Source: Lucinisca nassula | Taxonomy: Eukaryota; Mollusca; Bivalvia; Lucinida; Lucinidae | DNA length: 64,000 bases | Reading direction: 5' to 3' | Assembly (NCBI GenBank): GCA_963580285.1 | Contig: OY757012.1 | Location: 164,846,652-164,910,651, forward strand | Shown here: positions 44,467 to 53,955 of the stretch, piece by piece | Numbering within the stretch: the stretch's first letter is position 1 | Layout: each line of letters begins with the position of its first letter | Program-made: the position numbers and the translations under genes | The notes under the pieces: model-generated | Database searches by the model: none | What the model saw: only the letters and a program-made list of their open reading frames with translations | What the model was told of the DNA's origin: nothing

Positions 44467-45752
44467 AAAATAGCCTCTGGAGCAATAGCCAACAGACTAA
44501 AAGGCATACTTGATAAAATAATTGACAAGGATCAAACTGGTTTTGTAAAAGGAAGATACATAGGTGAAAACACCAGACTAATCTATGACTTAATGGATTA
44601 CACTGAACAAAACAATATTCCAGGTTTATTGTTATTAATAGATTTTGAAAAAGCCTTCGATTCACTGTCATGGTCTTTTATTATTAAAGCAATGAAACAT
44701 CTTAATTTTGGTGAATCACTGATACACTGGATAGAAACATTTTATAAGAATATTACATCCGCAGTTATACAATGTGGATATTTATCAACATTTTTTTATA
44801 TTGGACGTGGATGCCGTCAGGGAGATCCTCTATCACCATATCTTTTTATATTATGTGCAGAATTGCTTTCTGCTGTTATTAGGCAAAATAAAAAAATTAA
44901 AGGCATTTATGTAAAAGATACAGAATTTAAAGTATCACAATTCGCTGATGATACTTCGATATTTCTAGATGGATCAAATGAATCACTTTACAATACTCTA
45001 TATGAATTGGAAAGATTCGCTAAATTATCGGGCCTAAAGATAAATTTTGATAAAACTCAAGTAGTTTGGATTGGCTCCAAAAAATACAGTACAGAAACAA
45101 TTAAAACAAAATGGAAACTGTCATGGGGATGTCAAAGATTCAAAATACTGGGTATAAACTTCAACGTAGACCTAGATAAAATGGAGATGGACAACTATAA
45201 GGCAAAACTACAACAACTTGAGAACATCGTAAAACAATGGGAAAAACGGTCGCTTACACCACTTGGGAAAATAACAATAATAAAGACATATATGATTTCT
45301 GTCTTTAACAACTTATTTTTAATGCTACCAAATCCAAACCAAAGTATTATTCAACAAATTAACAAAATAATGTACAGTTTTTTATGGAATAATAAGACAA
45401 GTAAAATAAAAGCGTCTACTGTGCAAAAAGAATACTATGATGGTGGACTGAAATTGATAAATTTAGATGCTTTTATACAAGCTTTAAAATCCTCATGGAT
45501 ACGAAGGCTATTAATTACAAGTAACAAATGGCAGGTCTTCATAAAAGCACAAGTAGATGTTGAAAAATTAACAAACTGTAATATGATGTTTATAGAAAAA
45601 ACAATTAAGACCTTAGAAAATAAGTTTTGGAAAGATGTTTTGCAATCACTGATAAACATAAACAAGAAATCGGCAGATAAGGAAGTAGACATATTAAAAA
45701 GCCCAATATTTTATAATAATAACATAAAGATAGGAGGAACATATATTTTTTC
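44467..45752 (+). pseudogene. LINE ORF2 part 2 (RT palm, thumb)
   Basis: Continues the frame of part 1: KIASGAIANRLKGILDKIID, TGFVKGRYIGENTRLIYDL, LLLIDFEKAFDSLSW (first catalytic Asp), GCRQGDPLSPYLFILCAE (about 44811), QFADDTSIFLDGS (catalytic Asp pair at 44941-44955), LKINFDKTQVVWIGSKK, FKILGINF, LTPLGKITIIKT, INKIMYSFLWNNKTSKIK, DGGLKLINLDAFIQALKSSW. All RT catalytic residues are intact. The frame is lost in the T-run at 45745-45751. Confidence 0.93.
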
Positions 45753-46604
45753 AGTTTGTGGTATAACAAAGGTATTAAATACATTAACGACTTAATAAAT
45801 GAGAAGGGTGAATTTTTAACTGCAACAGAGTTCTCAGCAAAAACAGGATTAAAAACTAACTTTTTACAATACCGGTACAGTGGTTTGATAAGAGCAATAA
45901 AAACCTACTTAAAACACATGAAAATTGAAATTACCCATAAGGAGCAATGCCCTTTTATCCCATCCCACATTTCTGTTCTGTTACAACATCAGAAGGGAAG
46001 TAAGGATATGTACAATACCCTAAATAAAAGTGATGATGCACCTACTGGACAATGTACATGGAATAAAATTTTTAATATAATAAAAGAAGAATGGAGATGG
46101 ATATACATGTTTCCATTTCATGTTACTAAATATCCGGCACTTCAGTGGTATCAGGTTAGTATTAACCACAACATTTTAGTTACTAATAAATTGTTAAACC
46201 AAATGAAAATAAGAAACGATGCACTCTGCACTCTTTGCAAGACGGATAATGAAACAATTGTACATTTACTATGGAACTGTTGTAAAACACAACAGTTTAT
46301 TAATGATATAACCCAGTGGTTAAATTCGTATAATGTACATTGTGACCTTACCAAGGAGTATTTTATTTTTGGGTTGCAAAGGGGGCATAGTATGGACAAA
46401 ATATTGCATTTTATCCTTTTATATGCAAAATACTATATATATCTGGCTAGATGCAAAAACCAACAGTTGTATATTAGAGTTTTTCAAATGAAACTCCAAG
46501 TTATGTACAAAGTACATAGACAGATTGCACTAACAAACCAAGAGGAAGAAACATTCTTGATAGATTGGAGCCCATACTTAGCACTAATTAATAATATTAT
46601 ATAA
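45753..46604 (+). pseudogene. LINE ORF2 part 3 (C-terminal domain)
   Basis: One frame away from part 2. VWYNKGIKYINDLINEKGEF directly continues the family protein, then WRWIYMFPFHVTKYPALQWY and CTLCKTDNETIVHLLWNC (46219-46278; C-x2-C..H-x4-C like the Cys-rich tail of L1 ORF2). Ends at TAA about 46602. A single-base change in the T-run would explain the shift. Confidence 0.9.
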
Positions 46605-46707
46605 TTATACTATATTTTATGAATAAAAAAAATACAACAAAATAGAATGTGAAAACAATAAAAAAGCATCACTGTGCCCACCCCACTTAGAAACATTTTC
46701 TTACATA

Positions 46708-49700
46708 CCGTATTCGCCCTGGTTACCGCACATGCTCCTATAAGCGCACACCAAAGTATTTTTGAAAAGGAAATGCATAAGAGCACACTTTACAGTAACC
46801 TCCTTATGGAAGCTTTCACAGTAAATCTATAAAAACTTACCGTTATTTCTTCAGCAGTGAAGGCAATGCTTTAGTATCCTTTTCCGTCCCATTAAAAATC
46901 AGTATGCATCATCTCGGAAGCTATTGTTTTCGCATCGAGTGTGCGCTAATTAGGTAGATTTTTCACTGTAATTTTTTTAAACGATATTGAAACAAGAGGG
47001 CCATGATGGCCCTGGATCGCTCACCTGATCCATAGTGTAACAAGTGGGCCCCAGAGAGGGCCATTATTGGCCCCAGGGTTTTAATGTGCATAATGTTGAG
47101 GGAGGTCTTAAAGGTGAAGCTTCATACCAAACATCAACAAAGGCTATAATTAGAACAATCTTGGCAAAGGTCCACTAGATAAAGCTACACATCAAATTTC
47201 AAAGACCTGGGCCTTGCAGTTTCAGAGAAGAAGATTTTTTTTAAAGATATTCCCTACATAAGCCTATGCAAAACCAAATGGCCCCAGGGCTATATAAATC
47301 TATGTAAAAACAAAGGGCCCCGGCCCGGGGTGGGGGCATTTGTGGCCCCAGGGCTATAATTTGAACAATCTTGGTAGAGGTCCACTAGATAAAGCTCCAT
47401 ACTAAATATCAAAGGCCTTGGCCTTGCAGTTTCAGAGAAGATTTTTAAAGATTTCCCTATATAAGTCTATGCAAAACCAAAGGGCCCCGGAGCGGGGACA
47501 TTTTTGGTACCAGGGCTATAATTTGAATAATTTTGATAGAGGTCCACTAGATGCAGCTTCATACCAAATATCAAAGACCCAGGCCTTGTGGTTTCAGAGA
47601 AGAAGATTTTTGAAGATTTTCCCCATGTAAGTCTATGTAAAACCATAGGGCCCCAGAGTGGGGGCATTTTTGGCCCCAGGGCTATAATTTTAACAATCTT
47701 GGTAGAGGTCCATTAGATGCAACTTCATACCAAATTTCAAAGTCCTGGGCCTTGTGGTTTCAGAGAAGATTTTTAAAGATTATCCCTATATAAGTCTATG
47801 TAAAACCAAAGGGCCCCGGGACGGGGCCACTTTTGGCCCCAGCACTATAATTTGAATCATCTTGGTAGGGGTCCTTTAGAAGAAGCTTCATACCAAATAT
47901 AAAAGACCTAGGCCTTGTGGTTTCAGAGAAGAAGATTTTTAAAGATTTTCCCTATATAAGTCTATGTAAAACCAAAGGGCCCCTGAGCGGGGGCATTTTT
48001 GGCCCAAGGGCTATAATTTGAACAATCTTGGTAGGGGTCCACTAGATGAAGCTTCATACAAAATATCAAAGTCCTGGGCCTTGCGGTTTCAGAGAAGAAG
48101 ATTTTTAAAGATTTTCCCTATATAAGGCCATGTAAAACCAAAGGGTCCCAGTCGGAGGCTTTTTTTGCCCCAGCACTATAATTTGAACAATCTTGGTAGG
48201 GGTCCACTAGATAAAGCTTAATTCCAAATATCAAAGTCCTGGGCCTTGCAGTTTCAGAGCAGAAGATTTTTAAAGATTTTCCCTATATAAGCCTATGTAA
48301 AACCAAAGGGCCCGGCGGCGGGGACATTTTTGGCCTCAGCACTATCATTTGAATAATCTTGTTAGGGGTCTTTTAGATGAAGCTTCATACCAAATATAAA
48401 AGACCTAGGCCTTGTGGTTTCAGAGAAAAGGATTTTTAAAGATTTTCCCTATATAAGTCTATGTAAAAACAAAGGGCCCCTGAGCGGGGGCATTTTTGGC
48501 CCAAGGGCGATAGTTTGAACAATCTTGGTAGAGGTCCATTGGATGAAGCTTCATTCTAAATATCAAAGTCCTGGACCTTGCGGTTTCAGAGAAGAAGATT
48601 TTTAAAGATTTTCCCTATATAAGTCTATGTAAAACCAAAGGGCCCCTGAGCAGGGGGATTTTTGGCCCAAGGGCTATAATTTGAACAATCTTGGTAGGGG
48701 TCCACTAGATGAAGCTTCATACAAAATATCAAAGTCCTGGGCCTTGCGGTTTCAGAGAAGAAGATTTTTAAAGATTTTCCCTATATAAGCCTATGTAAAA
48801 CCAAAGGGCCCCAGGTGGAGGCTTTTTTTGCCCCAGCACTATAATTTGAACAATCTTGGTAGGGGTCCACTAGATAAAGCTTAATACCAAATATCAAAGT
48901 CCTGGGCCTTGCAGTTTCAGAGCAGAAGATTTTTAAAGATTTTCCCTATATAAGCCTATGTAAAACCAAAGGGCCCGGGGGTGGGGACATTTTTGGCCTC
49001 AGCACTATCATTTGAATAATCTTGTTAGGGGTCTTTTAGATGAAGCTTCATACCAAATATAAAAGACCTAGGCCTTGTGGTTTCAGAGAAAAGGATTTTT
49101 AAAGATTTTCCCTATATAAGTCTATGTAAAAACAAAGGGCCCCTGAGCGGGGGCATTTTTGGCCCAAGGGCGATAATTTGAACAATCTTGGTAGAGGTCC
49201 AATGGATGAAGCTTCATTCTAAATATCAAAGTCCTGGACCTTGCGGTTTCAGAGAAGAAGATTTTTAAAGATTTTCCCTATATAAGGCCATGTAAAACCA
49301 AAGGGCCCCGGAACGGGGGCATTTTTTGCCCCAGCACTATAATTTGAACAATCTTGGTAGGGGTCCACTAGATAAAGCTTAATACCAAATATCAAAGTCC
49401 TGGGCCTTGCAGCTTCAGAGCAGAAGATTTTTAAAGATTTTCCCTATATAAGCCTATGTAAAACCAAAGGGCCCGGGGGCGGGGACATTTTTGGCCTCAG
49501 CACTATCATTTGAATAATCTTGTTAGGGGTCTTTTAGATGAAGCTTCATACCAAATATAAAAGACCTAGGCCTTGTGGTTTCAGAGAAAAGGATTTTTAA
49601 AGATTTTCCCTATATAAGTCTATGTAAAACTAGAGTGTTCACAAGTTTTTTCTTTAATCTGACCTACTGACCTACTTTTTGACCCGAAAAGACCTTTATT

Positions 49701-50648
49701 CAAACTTAGCCAAGATATTGTCACAATGACCATTCTGAGCAAGATTAATGATTTAACCAAACTTGTGGCCTCCTGAGTATTCACAAGGTTTTTCTATGAT
49801 TTGACCTACTGACCTACTTTTCAACCGGACATGACCCATATTCAAACTTGACCGAGATATTGTCATGATGATCATTCTGAGCAAGTTTGATTATGATTGG
49901 ACCAAAATTGTGGCCCCTAGGGTGTTCACAAGGTTTTTATATGATTTGACCCGCTGACCTACTTTTTAACCCGATATGACCCATATTCGAACTGGACTGA
50001 AATATTGTCACAATGGTCATTCTGAGCAAGTTTCATGATAATTGGACCAAAACAGTGGCCTTCAGAGTGTTCACAAGGTTTTTCTATGATTTGACCTACT
50101 GACCTACTTTTTGACCGGACATGACCCATATTCGAACTTGACCAAGATATTGTCATGATGATCATTCTGAGCAAGTTTGATTATGATTGGACCAAAATTG
50201 TGGCCTCTAGGGTGTTCACAAGGTTTTTCTATGATTTGACCCGCTGACCTACTTTTTAAGCCGACATGATCCATATTCAAACTTCACTAAAATATTGTCA
50301 CAATGATCATTCTGAGCAAGTTTGATGATGATTGGACCAAAATTGTGGCCTCTCGAGTGTTCACAAGGTTTTTCTATGATTTGACCTACTGACCTACTTT
50401 TTTACCCGACATGACCCAAATTCGAACTTGACCGAGATATTGTCATGATTATCATTCTGAGCAAGTTTGATGATAATTGGACCAAAACTGTGGCCTCTAG
50501 TGTGTTCACAAGAAAAAGTTTACGCACGGACGACGCACGACGGACGACGCACGACGACGCCGGACATCTTACTGTCACAAAAGCTCACCATGACCTTCGG
50601 TCAGGTGAGCTAAAAACTAAACGCACGGTGCGGTAATTAGGGCGATAC

Positions 50649-50650
<2 letters not shown>
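46708..50650. mobile_element. TA-flanked MITE hosting a TCH element
   Basis: CCGTATTCGCCCTGGTTACC, GCAC at the left, inverted as GTGCGGTAATTAGGGCGATA, CGG at the right, with TA outside both (46706-46707 and 50651-50652). Without the nested TCH element (46991-50616) the MITE would be about 320 bp. Confidence 0.75.
46991..50616 (+). mobile_element. Large TCH element with fused cores
   Basis: The left end AACAAGAGGGCCATGATGGC, GATCGCTCACCTGATCC is at 46991. The ~165 bp core (about 47040-49628) is the same type as 195-1838, with higher-order repeats: the variant GCACTATCATTTGAATAATC occurs at about 48340, 49003 and 49500. At about 49629 it switches abruptly to the ~148 bp core of 31025-32970. 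The right end is GACGACGCACGACGGACGAC, hairpin GCTCACCATGACCTTCGGTC and AGGTGAGCTAAAAA. Confidence 0.87.

Positions 50651-50741
<91 letters not shown>
50651..50741. repeat. (TA)n microsatellite
   Basis: About 45 uninterrupted TA units, starting at the TA that flanks the MITE end at 50650. Length polymorphism and assembly error are likely here. Confidence 0.95.
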
Positions 50742-50744
<3 letters not shown>

Positions 50745-50769
50745 TATGTATATGGCTGTCAGGCTTGCG

Positions 50770-51085
50770 CGGCGGGGGTGGGGGCGAGGATTGTGGCCAC
50801 GTAAAATCGATTTAAGCCCCCCAGTGGAAATCTTCCACTGACCGTTCCAAGGCGGCTCTTCTGTGGCGATTTATTTGTGTTGTTGTTTGTTGCTTGCTGT
50901 GTGTATCGCTTGTGTCTTTTGGTTTTGGATGGCCGTGTGGCCATTTTGTGGGAAGGTAACTGTCCATGTGGCCTTCCTTTGTTTGGGTTTCCATTGTGGT
51001 CTGGTCGCTTGGTGTTTGTGTTTCTTTCCCTTTGGTGTCTTTTATGGATGGAGTAAGTTAATTGTATCAATTCCTGATCTTTGTT
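50770..51085 (+). repeat. R repeat, copy 2
   Basis: GGGCGAGGATTGTGGCCACG, CCGTTCCAAGGCGGCTCTTC, GGCCATTTTGTGGGAAGGTA, ATTGTATCAATTCCTGATC match the right half of copy 1 (41353-41690). 51086-51713 is unrecognised. Confidence 0.72.
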
Positions 51086-51713
51086 TTGCTTCTACTTTGT
51101 AAATTGAAATCTGTAAACCAATATATTTTATACACTAATTACAGAAAATAATAACAAACTGATAGTACATCCCTGCCTCTTCGATTCATCATTTTTTACT
51201 TATAATTCAATAGTATTTTCATAGATATGCTCAAGATAGCATAACTGACCAAACAGTGTTAAAAAATGAATGAGAGAAGAGGTTTGGATGTAATGATTAG
51301 ATTTTATGAATGCATCTTCTCATTGTAATTTGATAATCAAGCCATAGGGGTCCCAAGCTTTTGAACAGATATGCATTAGAAAACAGTACAGATCCAGATT
51401 GGACTGAAAAAGTGGTCTGACCACAGACTGAAATAGTTGTCTACACTTGAGGAAACTACAGCAAATTTTAAGTGTCCAAAATCTTGGGAACTTTTGTGGT
51501 TTTGACAGTATGATAGTAAGAGCGAAAAGTGTACTACCACCCAATGCATAACTATAATTATTCATGCCTTGACAGACTCCAGAATGTCAGGGTTATAATG
51601 AGAGGGTAGTTCACATGATGACTGAAAGAGGAAAGAAAGAAACTACTGGAGAACTTCTTTCAGATATGACCCTGGTCTGAAAGAGGAATTGTATATCGGG
51701 TCAAGAAAAAAGG

Positions 51714-51756
51714 AATAAAATTTACAGATTTAAAAAAAAAAAAAAAAAAAAAAAAA
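51714..51756 (+). other. AATAAA signal and genomic poly(A) tract
   Basis: AATAAA at 51714-51719, then about 25 A residues starting 12 bases later (51732-51756). This is the 3' mark of a reverse-transcribed, polyadenylated RNA, and the duplicated target sequence begins at its end. Confidence 0.88.
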
Positions 51757-51834
51757 GAATCAGCGCTCTTACCCATTAGGCCCTGATAGAAAGATAAATG
51801 AATCATAATACATAATTTTTGAGAGCTGTATCAA
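51755..51834. repeat. Right copy of LINE target duplication (80 bp)
   Basis: AAGAATCAGCGCTCTTACC, 31 bases, then ATAATACATAATTTTTGAGA, GCTGTATCAA. It begins in the head of the SINE whose other part is at 42325-42460. 51835-52009 is plain intron. Confidence 0.85.
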
Positions 51835-52009
51835 TACACTTAAAATACATGTATTGATGTATCTTTCATGGCTGTGAAGAAGAGACAAACCAGATACACC
51901 TCTACAATGTAGTTTGTTACAAAATAATTCACTGGCTTTCCACTGCCTACCAAATGAAGATGTATTTGCGGTTAAATTGTGATGTGCTTCATTAATCCAA
52001 TTTATTCTG

Positions 52010-52200
52010 TTAACCCTTGTCCTGCTGAATATTCAAATATGCCACACCCACTACTGATTATCAACCAATCAGATTACTTGATGCAAGTATATTGCAACAA
52101 ATTCACAATCTGAATGACAAACAAATGTAGATCCTGATCAGATGGCTTCTACATTGTTTGAAAGGTAAGGCATATCCGGGCTCAGCACGACAAGGGTTAA
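52010..52200. mobile_element. TTAA-MITE
   Basis: TTAACCCTTGTCCTGCTGAA at the left, CAGCACGACAAGGGTTAA at the right. The inner hairpin is decayed (ACAAATGTAGATCCTGATC, CTACATTGTTTG). Confidence 0.8.
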
Positions 52201-52265
52201 AAGAATATTGCTCTATAATCAGATAATGTATATGCTTTCAAGGAAGACAGTGCATTTTGGGTTAC

Positions 52266-52662
52266 CGCCTTGCATCACTAAATTTGGTATAGTTACGCCT
52301 TAATTGCAACTGTCAGTGAAACGAATCTCACTGGGGAGCTTAAATCGATTTTACATGGCCACAATCCTTGCCATTACTTCTGTCGCGATTTAGTCAAATA
52401 ATTTGTTCAGTCCGCAGGAAGGCCTCCTAATTCATCAGAGCAACATCTCCGTGAACACAAAAATCAAACCAGTCCACGGAGATGAAACAATTGTGAGGAC
52501 TTGACAGCAAGAAACCAATGAAAGTCTGGAGCAAAAGAAAACCAACAGTTAGACACTGATGGGCCCAACCAGGAACAGAGCATCAGTCTGATTCAGTCAC
52601 CGACCAACATTACATAAAATGATACTCTCTCTAATTCTCAGTAAGCCTTTACGTTGGAACCG
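52266..52662 (-). repeat. R repeat, copy 3 (inverted)
   Basis: TTTTACATGGCCACAATCCT, TGTGAGGACTTGACAGCAAG, GGAGCAAAAGAAAACCAAC, TTACATAAAATGATACTCTC are reverse complements of 41145-41440. 52663-52940 is unrecognised. Confidence 0.72.
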
Positions 52663-53060
52663 TCATAGAATCTGAGGCCTGACCCACCGGCGTGCAATTA
52701 AAGAGGGATCAAAGTTGTCAACCTTGATTGGATTAACTACCATGCATGCAGTTTGTAGTATAACATTTATGCTGTACCCAAACTTTTTATATTGAAGAAT
52801 GATTTTACGAAATTGGGTGCTGAAGTCATTTCAATTATATATTTTTCTGACTTTTTACACTAAGTCACCATAAAATTCGGGTTCTGACAGACCTTGTTGC
52901 AGAAGAGATTAAAGTCCAACATTGAATTTTGAAATTAAATCGTAATAAGTCTATGTAAAACAAGTGGGCCCTGCAGTGGGCCCATTTTGGGCCCCAGGAC
53001 TATAATTTGAACAATTTTGGTGGAGGTCCACTAGATAAAGCTTCGTACCAAATATTAAAG

Positions 53061-53296
53061 GGGCCCCGTCAAGCGATTTTGGTACTTATTGCCTATGCGA
53101 GCAGCGAAGGTTCAGGCGAGCCTGCGCATCCGAGCAGTCTCGCCAGAACCTTCGCTGCTCGCTCATACAAGCAGTGAATCACGAAGAACCTTCAGGCAGA
53201 AAGCCATATCCCTGACCCCTCTGAATGCCTGGGCATGCACAGTTAAAATTTGTCATGACGGAATGCTCGAAGACACAAATTCGCTTGGCGGGGCTC
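53061..53296. mobile_element. GC-rich MITE with strong hairpin
   Basis: GGGCCCCGTCAAGCGATTTT at the left is inverted as AAATTCGCTTGGCGGGGCTC at the right, flanked by AAAG on both sides. Inside, GCGAGCAGCGAAGGTTC is exactly inverted (53097-53156). It interrupts a core unit (CCAAATATTAAAG|ACC), so the empty site is readable. The 110-codon ORF across it is not a gene. Confidence 0.8.
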
Positions 53297-53955
53297 AAAG
53301 ACCTTGGCCTCCTGGTTTCAGACAGGACATTTTCAAAGGTTTTCCCTATATAAATCTATGTACATGTAAAACCAGTTGGCACAGCGGTGGGCCCATTTTT
53401 GGCCTCAGGTCTATAATTTGAACAATCTTGGTAGAGGTCTACTAGACAAAGCTTCATACCAAATTTCAAAGACCTGGGCCTTGTGATATCAGACAAGAAG
53501 CTTTTTAAAGGTTTTCCCTATATAAGTCTAAGTAAAACCAGTGGGCCCCCAGTTTTGGCCACAGGGCTTTAATTTGAACAATCTTGTTAGAGGACCACAA
53601 GATGAAGCTTCATACCAAATATCTAAGACCTGAGCCTTCTAGTTTCAGGCAAGAAGATTTTTAAAGGTTTTTCCTATATAAGTCCATGTAAAACCAGTGG
53701 ACTCTGGGGCGGAGCCATTTTTGGCCCCAGGGCTATAAGTTGAACAATCTTGGTTGAGGTCCACTAGACAAAGCTTCATACCAAATATAAAAAAAACTGA
53801 GCCTTCTGGTTTCAGACAAGAAGATTTATAAAGACTTTCCCTATGTAAGTCTATGTAAAAACAAAGGGCCCCCAGGAGGGGGGCATTTTTTGGTCCCAGG
53901 GCTATAATTTGAACAATCTTGATTCAGGTCCACTGGACGAAGCTTCATATCAAAT

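Larger units (their letters stand above)
42495..46680 (+). mobile_element. L1/Tx1-type LINE, 5'-truncated
   Basis: ORF2 without its endonuclease: pre-RT region, reverse transcriptase and a C-terminal Cys/His segment, followed by an AT-rich 3' region with AATAAA. The RT is split by a TCH element (43211-44466) and frameshifted at about 45750. The R-G-C-R-Q-G-D-P-L-S-P-Y-L-F, F-A-D-D-T and L-T-P-L-G-K-I motifs and the C-terminal C-x2-C..H..C fit L1/Tx1-clade elements common in bivalves. The 3' limit may instead be the poly(A) at 51756 (see findings). Confidence 0.9.

Noticed and set aside
53089..53421. 110 codon ORF with Arg/Ala-rich start
   Set aside because: It spans a MITE and part of a tandem unit; GC-rich hairpin sequence explains the opening.
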